Assembly: GCA_947306605.1 (NCBI GenBank)
Contig: CAMZHB010000034.1
Span: forward strand, 1 to 10,047
Origin: an uncultured Prevotellaceae bacterium
GTDB taxonomy: Bacteria > Bacteroidota > Bacteroidia > Bacteroidales > Bacteroidaceae
Direction of reading: 5' to 3'
Length of the DNA stretch: 10,047 nt
This document shows, in pieces, positions 1-4,925 of this stretch. The notes beneath the pieces were generated by a model. It saw only the letters and a program-made list of their open reading frames with translations, did no database searches and had not been told where the DNA came from. The position numbers and the translations under genes were made by a program. Numbering within the stretch: position 1 is the stretch's first letter; each line of letters starts with the position of its first letter.

Positions 1-272
1 TGGATAAGTACCTGTCCGTCCTTGCTGGAACCACCAGTCCCACAACGGGCTTTGAGATGTTTTTCCAACTGTTTGAGGTCGGATGCCGTACCTACGAATC
101 CGTCCACGACAGTCACGGTTTTGCCCCCACGACCTGCGCGAGTGAAATAGACATGCAGGTTTTGGCGGTTATTAGGTAAAGTCTCGGGTTCACTTTCTTC
201 AGATGTTTGAAACTGAAAATCAGGGTTGGTGGAGAATACCACGCCCAAACGGTCTTTCCAATCGTTTGTCAT
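1..272 (-). CDS. SUI1/YciH-family translation initiation factor, 3' end outside window
   Basis: The reverse strand from the ATG at 272-270 reads 90 codons without a stop to the window edge. The product is recognisable as an SUI1 (eIF1-like) domain protein of the bacterial YciH type. Residues 1-35 form a polar linker. The conserved core follows: a HVYFTRAGRGGKTVT strand region (residues 40-54), then GFVG (58-61), LKQLEKHLKARCGTGG (66-81) and SSKDGQVLI (82-90). Family members are about 105-115 residues, so roughly the last 20 are missing. eIF1-like proteins act at the small ribosomal subunit in start-site selection; the bacterial role is less certain. Only 9 nt separate its start from the stop of the upstream amylase gene, so it is probably the last or a late gene of the fabD-amylase operon. 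Identification rests on the GRGGKTVT and CGTGGSSKDG motifs. Confidence 0.88.
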   Translation of the reverse strand, partial: MTNDWKDRLGVVFSTNPDFQFQTSEESEPETLPNNRQNLHVYFTRAGRGGKTVTVVDGFVGTASDLKQLEKHLKARCGTGGSSKDGQVLI

Positions 273-281
273 AGGACACAA

Positions 282-1964
282 TTAAAATGTTAGTTTTAGC
301 ATGACGGCACTCTGGGCAGGAATGTCACATGTGAATACTCCATCACGACGCAACGTCACTGGCAACTGACGCTTCGTAAGTAGTTCGACCGCTTTAAATT
401 CTCCTTCCTTCAAACTGAGAACATCGAAGGCGTGCCCCGGAACACATGTGTCGGTCATGTGATTCACAGTATCAAAATTGGCCAATACGAAAACGGTCTC
501 GTTGGCGTGTTTACGGATGAATGCAAACACTTTGTCGGAACGGAAGCCGGGATTGTCGTAATTGGCATACATCAGGTCAAAGAAGAGCCCGTCGGCAATG
601 GACTTCTCTGCAGTTGCCATCGACAACACTTTTTTATAAAAGGTATATGTTTGCCGGCTTTCAGGAGACAGTTTTTTCAGGGTACAATGTCCGCCGTCGT
701 ACCACCTGCATACGGTCTCCACACTCCAATAATCAAAGATTGTAGTCCGACCGTCGCGCCCGCTGAATCCTTCTTCGTCCATACCATGTTCCCCGAATTC
801 TTGGCCAAAGTAAAGCATGAAAGGATTAGTGTTCATGCACGTGGCAACGACAAGAGCTGCACGTGCTGCGAGACCCGACTTAATAAAGAAATCGCTGGCT
901 ATACGTTGTTCGTCGTGGTTTTCCAGAAAATTCAGCATGTGTTTCTGTATGTTTCCGACCGATTTCCAACATTCCGTGATGGCACTGGCAGGTTGCATGC
1001 CACATGTAACATCTCGCAAAGTGTCGTATAGTCCCACTTTGTCGTACAACAAGTCGAAACCGCCCCGATATAGATAGTCGCGGTACAGAGTTGGCTGATA
1101 GACTTCACCGATAAAAATGATATTGGGGAAACGTTGTTTCACCTGTTTCAGACACCACGCCCAGAATTCGCATGGTACCATCTCGGCCATATCACATCGG
1201 AATCCGTCAATGCCCTGTTCGGCCCAATATATCAGAATGTCGCGCATCTTTGTCCATGTATCGGGCAGGGGAGTGAAGCGTCGTGTGCGTCCTCCCAAGT
1301 AATCGATGCCATAATTCAGTTTTACCGTTTCGTACCAGTCGTTTTGTGAAGGCGAAGCACTGAATTGGTCGTTACCTGTGGCCTTAGCGGGGAATTCATC
1401 ATAAGGTTTGGTGGCTCCACAAAGCATGTCGAAAGTCCCATGCAGTGGTTGTCCTGGGATATAGTAGAAATTGTTCGTCGGAGAAAAAGCTTGCGACGTG
1501 TTGTCACGAGCTCCTAAGTCTTCAACTCCCTCGGGGGCGACGTCAGAATGGTATTGGCGTGCTACATGATTGGGTACAAAATCGATAATGACCTTCATGC
1601 CGGCTCGATGAGTCCTTTCGACGAGAGTCAAAAACTCTTTCCTCCGTTTTTCGGGCGACGTGGCTAAGTCGGGATCAATGTCGTAATAATCTTTAATGGC
1701 ATAAGGTGAGCCTGCACGCCCTTTGACCACAGCCGGATGGTCTCTGACGATGCCGAAATCAGAGTAGTCGGTCTGTGTGGCGTGCTCAATGACACCCGTG
1801 TACCATACGTGGGTTACCCCAAGCGACTTGATTTTCTTCAAGGCTAAGGTTGTGATGTCATTGAACTTTCCCGAACCGTTCTGTTCCTTTGTGCCATTGT
1901 GCACGGGCCTTTCGGTCGTGTTACCAAACAAGCGGGGAAGCAGTTGGTAGATGATAATTTTCAT
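282..1964 (-). CDS. GH13 alpha-amylase-family glycoside hydrolase, cytoplasmic
   Basis: This 560-residue protein has the complete GH13 catalytic barrel signature. Region I is DFVPNH (128-133). Region II is GFRCDMAE (254-261), with the nucleophile D258. Region III is FIGEVY (284-289), with acid/base E287. Region IV is ENHD (348-351), with the transition-state Asp D351. The full catalytic triad suggests an active retaining alpha-glucan hydrolase or transglycosidase; exact substrate specificity cannot be read from sequence. The N-terminus (MKIIIYQLLPRLFGN) begins directly with the first barrel strand and has no signal peptide or lipobox, so the enzyme should work in the cytoplasm, for example on glycogen or imported maltodextrin, unlike the secreted Sus-type amylases. 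The last 80 or so residues look like the C-terminal beta domain (for example ETVFVLANFD). It lies 69 nt downstream of fabD and 9 nt upstream of the SUI1-like gene, all on the minus strand. Confidence 0.93.
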   Translation of the reverse strand: MKIIIYQLLPRLFGNTTERPVHNGTKEQNGSGKFNDITTLALKKIKSLGVTHVWYTGVIEHATQTDYSDFGIVRDHPAVVKGRAGSPYAIKDYYDIDPDLATSPEKRRKEFLTLVERTHRAGMKVIIDFVPNHVARQYHSDVAPEGVEDLGARDNTSQAFSPTNNFYYIPGQPLHGTFDMLCGATKPYDEFPAKATGNDQFSASPSQNDWYETVKLNYGIDYLGGRTRRFTPLPDTWTKMRDILIYWAEQGIDGFRCDMAEMVPCEFWAWCLKQVKQRFPNIIFIGEVYQPTLYRDYLYRGGFDLLYDKVGLYDTLRDVTCGMQPASAITECWKSVGNIQKHMLNFLENHDEQRIASDFFIKSGLAARAALVVATCMNTNPFMLYFGQEFGEHGMDEEGFSGRDGRTTIFDYWSVETVCRWYDGGHCTLKKLSPESRQTYTFYKKVLSMATAEKSIADGLFFDLMYANYDNPGFRSDKVFAFIRKHANETVFVLANFDTVNHMTDTCVPGHAFDVLSLKEGEFKAVELLTKRQLPVTLRRDGVFTCDIPAQSAVMLKLTF

Positions 1965-1974
1965 AAAAACCGAA

Positions 1975-2013
1975 TGGCGCCAGTTCAGGCTCTTCCAGCC
2001 GGAACCAGCGCCA
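1975..2013 (-). other. Interrupted hairpin in the fabD-amylase gap (possible terminator or 5'-leader element)
   Basis: The 69-nt gap between fabD and the amylase gene holds a 39-nt dyad. Arms TGGCGC (1975-1980) and GCGCCA (2008-2013) pair fully. A 2x2 internal loop follows, then GTTC (1983-1986) with GAAC (2002-2005), one A/G mismatch, then GGCT (1988-1991) with AGCC (1997-2000), closing a 5-nt loop. That is 14 base pairs in all. On the transcribed (minus) strand a T5 run (1969-1965) follows the stem after 5 nt and abuts the amylase ATG. The distance is poor for a strong terminator, so it may be a leaky terminator, a processing or stability element, or a structure over the amylase ribosome-binding region. 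Confidence 0.55.
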
Positions 2014-2019
2014 AATATA
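2012..2019 (-). promoter_or_regulatory. Possible -7 box of an internal amylase promoter
   Basis: On the minus strand positions 2019-2012 read TATATTTG, matching the Bacteroidetes -7 consensus TAnnTTTG, 48 nt before the amylase start. No TTTG -33 box is visible at the expected spacing, and the site overlaps the outer edge of the hairpin. A transcript starting here would lack part or all of the hairpin's 5' arm. The match is short, so this is tentative. Confidence 0.25.
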
Positions 2020-2033
2020 TTTTCAGATAACGT

Positions 2034-2921
2034 TTAGATGCCACTAACCGTGATTGCCTCGTTGCCGCGTGCAATCTTTACAATCATGCCTTGAAGGGCT
2101 TTACCAGGACCGCACTCCACGAATTCTGTGGCTCCGTCAGATATCATGGCATTTACCTCTGATGTCCATTTCACGGGAGCCGTCAACTGTGCAATTAGGT
2201 TCTGCTTAATTTCCTCTGCATCGGTATGGGGCTGTCCATCCACGTTTTGATAAACAGGGCAAGTCGGTGTGTGAAATTCTGTATTTTTTATAGCTTCTTC
2301 CAGCTCTACCTTGGCCGGCTGCATGAGGGGACTGTGGAAGGCTCCGCCCACTTTAAGAACAAGAGCACGCTTTGCACCCAGTTCTTTGAGTTTCTCACAG
2401 GCTTTTTCAACGGCTTCAATGTCACCGCTGATAACCAACTGGCCCGGGCAATTGTAGTTGGCAGGAATAACAACGTTCTTTTCCGTACTTACCTCCCGAC
2501 ATACTTTTTCTACGTCCTCGTCTGAGAGACCGATAATGGCTGCCATCGTCGACGGTTTCAATTCACATGCTTTCTGCATCGCCATAGCACGTGCGTAAAC
2601 CAATTTCAATCCGTCTTCAAATCGGAGTGCACCGGCCGCAACCAAGGCAGAGAATTCACCAAGTGAGTGACCGCCCACCATATCTGGCTTCATGTCGCCC
2701 ACGATGGCGCTAATGACACTATGCAGGAACACTGCGGGTTGCGTTACCTTCGTCTGCTTCAGTTCATCATCGGTTCCGGCAAACATAATGTCGGTTATCT
2801 TATAACCAAGTATTTCGTTAGCTTGGTCAAACAATGCTTTTGCCTGTGGATTACTCTCATACAATTCCTTGCCCATTCCTGTATACTGGGCTCCTTGTCC
2901 GGGAAATACTACTGCTTTCAT
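2034..2921 (-). CDS. fabD: Malonyl-CoA:acyl carrier protein transacylase
   Basis: The 295-residue product is FabD, which moves the malonyl group from CoA to acyl carrier protein to supply type II fatty acid elongation in the cytoplasm. The sequence shows the family's N-terminal GQGAQ (8-12), the oxyanion glutamine in TQPA (Q61), the nucleophile elbow GHSLGE with Ser86, the malonate-binding Arg in YARAM (R111), and the partner His in AFHSPLM (H196). Length is normal for FabD (about 290-310). It is not beside fabH, fabG or acpP in this window; instead it heads a minus-strand run with an amylase and an SUI1-like gene. A well-formed Bacteroidetes promoter lies just upstream (2948-2978), giving a leader of about 20 nt. 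The start ATG at 2921 places the first beta strand (MKAVVFPGQG) directly at the N-terminus, as is usual. Confidence 0.96.
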   Translation of the reverse strand: MKAVVFPGQGAQYTGMGKELYESNPQAKALFDQANEILGYKITDIMFAGTDDELKQTKVTQPAVFLHSVISAIVGDMKPDMVGGHSLGEFSALVAAGALRFEDGLKLVYARAMAMQKACELKPSTMAAIIGLSDEDVEKVCREVSTEKNVVIPANYNCPGQLVISGDIEAVEKACEKLKELGAKRALVLKVGGAFHSPLMQPAKVELEEAIKNTEFHTPTCPVYQNVDGQPHTDAEEIKQNLIAQLTAPVKWTSEVNAMISDGATEFVECGPGKALQGMIVKIARGNEAITVSGI

Positions 2922-2947
2922 TAGTTAATGTTTTTAGTTTCGGACTG

Positions 2948-2978
2948 CAAAGTTACGAATAAGCACACGCATGACAAA
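2948..2978 (-). promoter_or_regulatory. fabD promoter, Bacteroidetes sigma-ABfr type
   Basis: On the minus strand a TTTG -33 box (2978-2975) is followed after exactly 19 nt by TAACTTTG (2955-2948), a full match to the TAnnTTTG -7 box. This is the consensus spacing for the primary sigma factor of Bacteroides and Prevotella. Transcription should start near 2940-2943, about 20 nt before the fabD ATG. Confidence 0.8.
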
Positions 2979-3023
2979 ATAAAGGAAACCAAAGTTTCTA
3001 GACTGAACAAAAAAGTAGAGAAG

Positions 3024-3072
3024 ATTTGCTTGAAGAGCAAATTGCAAAAATTTATTTGTTGAAAGTGCAAAT
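3024..3072. repeat. Two related 19-bp dyads, operator-like, 30 bp apart
   Basis: A perfect 7-bp inverted repeat ATTTGCT-(5 nt)-AGCAAAT occupies 3024-3042. A second 19-bp element at 3054-3072 has the same outer half-sites, ATTTG and CAAAT, with the same 9-nt spacing between them and a similar centre (14 of 19 positions identical). Their centres are 30 bp apart, about three helical turns, so a protein could bind both on one face. A looser relative of the second element's core (TTTGTGAAAGTG) is at 3094-3105. They lie 46-94 bp upstream of the fabD promoter and upstream of the tRNA promoter. No regulator gene is visible nearby, so the identity of any binder is unknown. The surrounding 2922-3228 stretch shows no supportable protein gene. 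Confidence 0.4.
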
Positions 3073-3193
3073 AAGTTATATTGAAAAATTATGTTTGTGA
3101 AAGTGATATCAGATACAGTAAAAACGATGTACTATATTATCGAATGTAGAAAAGATTTTGAGCGAAGCAAGCGGCGTTTTCGAAAAATTGTTG

Positions 3194-3201
3194 TACTTTT
3201 G
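3194..3201 (+). promoter_or_regulatory. -7 box of the tRNA-Ser promoter
   Basis: TACTTTTG matches TAnnTTTG and ends 27 nt before the mature tRNA 5' end, leaving a leader of about 20 nt for RNase P to remove. No TTTG is seen at the ideal -33 position, which is common for Bacteroidetes promoters. Confidence 0.55.
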
Positions 3202-3228
3202 CACCGTCTTTTGTAAGACACGCTCTAT

Positions 3229-3316
3229 GGAAAGTTGCCGGAGTGATCGAACGGGGCGGACTCGAAATCCGCTGTACGGCTTGTCCGTACCGGGGGTTTG
3301 AATCCCTCACTTTCCG
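3229..3316 (+). tRNA. tRNA-Ser (anticodon CGA)
   Basis: The 88-nt gene folds as a class II tRNA. The acceptor stem is GGAAAGT (3229-3235) with ACTTTCC (3309-3315), and G3316 is the discriminator. The anticodon arm is GCGGA/TCCGC around the loop CTCGAAA, giving anticodon CGA, which reads UCG serine codons. The long variable arm, a hallmark of tRNA-Ser, pairs GTACGG with CCGTAC around a short loop. The T arm is GGGGG-TTTGAAT-CCCTC. The 3' CCA is not encoded (the next bases are CAA), so it must be added after transcription. It converges on the tmRNA gene, with a shared terminator between them. Confidence 0.96.
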
Positions 3317-3336
3317 CAAAGCATCTGTTTATAGTT

Positions 3337-3373
3337 AAAGCCTGTATCCGATTTTCTGGATGCAGGCTTTTTT
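3337..3373 (+). terminator. Intrinsic terminator of tRNA-Ser, probably shared with tmRNA
   Basis: A 13-bp stem forms between AAAGCCTGTATCC (3337-3349) and GGATGCAGGCTTT (3358-3370) with one G-T wobble and an 8-nt loop, running straight into T6 (3368-3373). This is a strong rho-independent terminator for the plus-strand tRNA 20 nt upstream. Read on the minus strand, the same stem follows the tmRNA 3' end by about 9 nt but has only a short T run (TTT then AAC), so it would be weaker for tmRNA. Confidence 0.88.
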
Positions 3374-3381
3374 ATTGTGGG

Positions 3382-3775
3382 TGGACCAGGGGAGAATCGA
3401 ACTCCCGTCCATACAGGGAATAGAGGTGCTTTCTACACGCTTATCCCTCTCGTGAATTCTTCAACGGACCGGAAGAGGGCAACCTATCCGCTGCATAGCC
3501 TCTGAAATTTCATTTCTGTCGCGAGGCAGACAGGAACTATTTCCGATTTGCTGCGCCACCGGTTCGGTGAGCTTCGGAACAACAGCTACCGGGTGACGTC
3601 TCGTTCCAACGCCTTGCATCGGAATAAAGCTCAGATTTACTATACTTCAATCAAGCAGCGAGAGCGTAATTATTTTCGCCAGATAAATTTATGACCATCA
3701 GTATTATAGTGCCGCCAGTCAGAGCACTGCGTGCTTACACGTCCGTCCGTCCTGCTGTCAAATCCAGTCTGGCCC
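3382..3775 (-). ncRNA. ssrA: tmRNA (transfer-messenger RNA), tag GENNYALAA
   Basis: tmRNA rescues stalled ribosomes and adds a degradation tag to the unfinished protein. On the minus strand the RNA starts at 3775 with GGGCCAG, which pairs with CTGGTCC (plus 3389-3383) near the 3' end to form the acceptor stem, with A at 3382 as discriminator. The 5' part holds the conserved GACTGGATTTGACAGC block and the 3' end the T arm GGGAGTTCGATTCTCCC. The tag frame at 3680-3651 reads GGC GAA AAT AAT TAC GCT CTC GCT GCT TGA, that is GENNYALAA then stop, a Bacteroidales-type tag ending in the usual ALAA degron. The length of 394 nt is normal. CCA is not fully encoded (CCC follows the discriminator). It is transcribed towards tRNA-Ser and divergently from the sugar transferase gene. 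Confidence 0.96.
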
Positions 3776-3789
3776 GAACTATGGTGTTG

Positions 3790-3797
3790 CAAAGTTA
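3790..3797 (-). promoter_or_regulatory. -7 box of the tmRNA promoter
   Basis: The minus strand reads TAACTTTG at 3797-3790, identical to the fabD -7 box, ending 14 nt before the mature tmRNA 5' end. A TTTG -33 box is not apparent at the ideal distance. Its presence here argues that the sequence just outside the tmRNA is promoter rather than coding sequence of the divergent sugar transferase. Confidence 0.65.
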
Positions 3798-3936
3798 CAT
3801 TTTTTCCATCATATTACGTCTCGTTGGTGACTCAAAATCTGCTGAGAAAAATATTTTGAAAAAAATATCGATACGCAGCAATAAATTCAGCGATTTTGAG
3901 TTTTTAATTATAACGATAATTACAGACAGCCTGGAA

Positions 3937-4593
3937 ATGATTTACCGCGACATATACAGATCGTCATTTACATTCGAGCTCATCGAGGCTCCACGAAATG
4001 TCGTAAGCCCTTGGCAAATCAGAGCCAAGCGAGTCATTGACATCCTGCTTTCTGGCCTGGGTATCGTTATCCTTTCACCTGTTATGCTTGTCATCTGCAT
4101 TCTTCTAAAGTTGAAAGGAGAAGGACAAGTCATCTACTCTCAGGAACGTATCGGATTGGGAGGCAAACCTTTTACCATCTATAAGTTTAAAACTTTCCGC
4201 GATGATGCTGAACTTGACGGACCACAGTTATCATTGCCCGGAGACTCACGCGTTACCCCCTTAGGGAAAACCCTCCGTGAACATCATCTCGACGAGTTGC
4301 CACAACTTTGGAACGTGCTACGTGGAGATATGTCTATGGTCGGTCCGCGACCAGAGCGCAAATACTTTATCGATAAAATTATGAAGTATGACTCACGTTA
4401 TCAAAATCTCTACGTTCTCAGACCTGGAGTGACCAGTGATGCCACTTTGCACAACGGATATACAGATACGATGGAGAAAATGCTCAAGCGGCTCGACCGT
4501 GACCTCTATTATCTTGAGAACAGAAGCCTCACGCTTGATTTTAAAATTATTATTGAAACTGCGCTCTCTATCATATCTCTCAAGAAATTCTGA
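3937..4593 (+). CDS. Monotopic phosphoglycosyl (sugar) transferase
   Basis: This is a bacterial sugar transferase of the PglC/WcaJ catalytic-domain family, which attaches a sugar phosphate to undecaprenyl phosphate to start assembly of a surface polysaccharide or glycan on the inner membrane. With the ATG at 3937 it has 218 residues, close to the usual 200-230 for single-domain members. It shows a hydrophobic segment at residues 36-57 containing the Ser-Pro break (47-48) of the re-entrant helix, QERIGLGGKPFTIYKFKT (69-86), the catalytic Asp-Glu pair in HLDELPQLWNVLRGD (D119, E120), and MVGPRPER (134-141). The late motif is RPGVTSDATLHNGYTD rather than the common RPGxTGxAQVNG. The frame stays open back to an ATG at 3691, but that part is antisense to tmRNA; an ATG at 3781 is a second alternative, though it would place the tmRNA promoter inside the gene. 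It stands alone, without a glycosyltransferase cluster. The donor sugar is unknown. Confidence 0.85.
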   Translation: MIYRDIYRSSFTFELIEAPRNVVSPWQIRAKRVIDILLSGLGIVILSPVMLVICILLKLKGEGQVIYSQERIGLGGKPFTIYKFKTFRDDAELDGPQLSLPGDSRVTPLGKTLREHHLDELPQLWNVLRGDMSMVGPRPERKYFIDKIMKYDSRYQNLYVLRPGVTSDATLHNGYTDTMEKMLKRLDRDLYYLENRSLTLDFKIIIETALSIISLKKF

Positions 4594-4739
4594 ACATTTT
4601 TCTTTTTGCTAGACATAGAATCTGCCTAATTATATTATGTATAGTATTTAGGTAATATTGTCAAAGCATAGATTTGGTCTATTTGAGACAAAATGAAGAT
4701 TTTTGGAAAGATTGTGTGTCATTATTAAAGAAAAATGTG
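4594..4739. other. AT-rich spacer upstream of the leu promoter
   Basis: This stretch after the sugar transferase stop shows no supportable gene. It is AT-rich and holds only weak dyads (CCTAA at 4625-4629 with TTAGG at 4648-4652, and GTCT/AGAC near 4680). No convincing intrinsic terminator follows the sugar transferase, so some read-through towards the leu operon is possible. Confidence 0.5.
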
Positions 4740-4747
4740 TATTTTTG
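4740..4747 (+). promoter_or_regulatory. -7 box of the leu operon promoter
   Basis: TATTTTTG followed by CA matches the Bacteroidetes -7 consensus TAnnTTTG. Transcription would start near 4752-4756, about 11-15 nt before the leader-peptide ATG. The -33 region is not a clear match: a TTG is at 4712-4714, a few nt further away than ideal. The position is well suited to an operon controlled by the attenuator that follows. Confidence 0.65.
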
Positions 4748-4766
4748 CAGTCAAAACGAGAGAAAA

Positions 4767-4838
4767 ATGATAGAAAGCGGTATCTGCATACTCCGACTGC
4801 GTGGTTTGATTCTACAACCGAAAGGCTTGCGGAAGTGA
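4767..4838 (+). CDS. Leu/Ile-rich leader peptide of the leu operon attenuator
   Basis: A 23-codon frame starts 19 nt after the -7 box. Residues 1-12 are MIESGICILRLR and residues 13-23 are GLILQPKGLRK, then TGA. Five of 23 residues are Leu (CTC, CTG, TTG, CTA, TTG at 4791, 4797, 4806, 4812, 4827) and four are Ile (4770, 4782, 4788, 4809). The stop codon lies inside the segment that can form the antiterminator, so a ribosome that finishes the peptide would cover it, whereas one stalled on the Leu/Ile cluster at 4782-4814 would leave it free. The upstream GAGAGA is only a weak Shine-Dalgarno, as is usual in Bacteroidetes. The peptide itself probably has no function beyond sensing charged tRNA-Leu and perhaps tRNA-Ile. 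The inference rests on codon content and RNA geometry; no homologue comparison was made. Confidence 0.75.
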   Translation: MIESGICILRLRGLILQPKGLRK

Positions 4839-4894
4839 GAAGCGTGCCTGTTTAATTATAGGATTATCAAGAACTAAGGTCTTTCCCGCTTCCG
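4830..4894 (+). promoter_or_regulatory. Antiterminator pairing of the leu attenuator
   Basis: Segment 4830-4842 (CGGAAGTGAGAAG) can pair with 4882-4894 (TTTCCCGCTTCCG): ten Watson-Crick pairs, two G-U pairs and one A-C mismatch over 13 positions. The second segment is most of the 5' arm and loop of the terminator, so the two folds exclude each other. The nine bases AGTGAGAAG occur both here (4834-4842) and in the terminator's 3' arm (4895-4903), as expected when two segments compete for one partner. Confidence 0.75.
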
Positions 4895-4911
4895 AGTGAG
4901 AAGGACTTTTT
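4876..4911 (+). terminator. Attenuator terminator of the leu operon
   Basis: Positions 4876-4890 pair with 4895-4909 around a UCCG tetraloop: eleven Watson-Crick pairs, three G-U pairs and one C-A mismatch. The T5 run at 4907-4911 completes a rho-independent terminator. It ends 14 nt before the leuA ATG and about 155 nt after the predicted transcription start, so it can stop transcription before any structural gene is made. Confidence 0.82.
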
Positions 4912-4925
4912 CAATTTTAAAGACA

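Noticed and set aside
432..1031. A 199-codon open frame on the plus strand
   Set aside because: It is wholly antisense to the amylase gene, which has complete catalytic motifs; the translated frame shows no recognisable domain.
3137..3319. A 60-codon minus-strand frame reading RDSNPR and similar
   Set aside because: It is antisense to tRNA-Ser; such peptides are a well-known artefact of translating tRNA genes.
3851..3868. ATATTTT-GAAA-AAAATAT hairpin upstream of the sugar transferase
   Set aside because: The stem is all A-T and lies in AT-rich sequence; it is weak and has no following T run, so it is not called as a terminator. The overlapping TATTTTG is one base short of a -7 box.
4625..4652. 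CCTAA/TTAGG dyad after the sugar transferase as a terminator
   Set aside because: Only five pairs, a long AT-rich loop and no adjacent T run.
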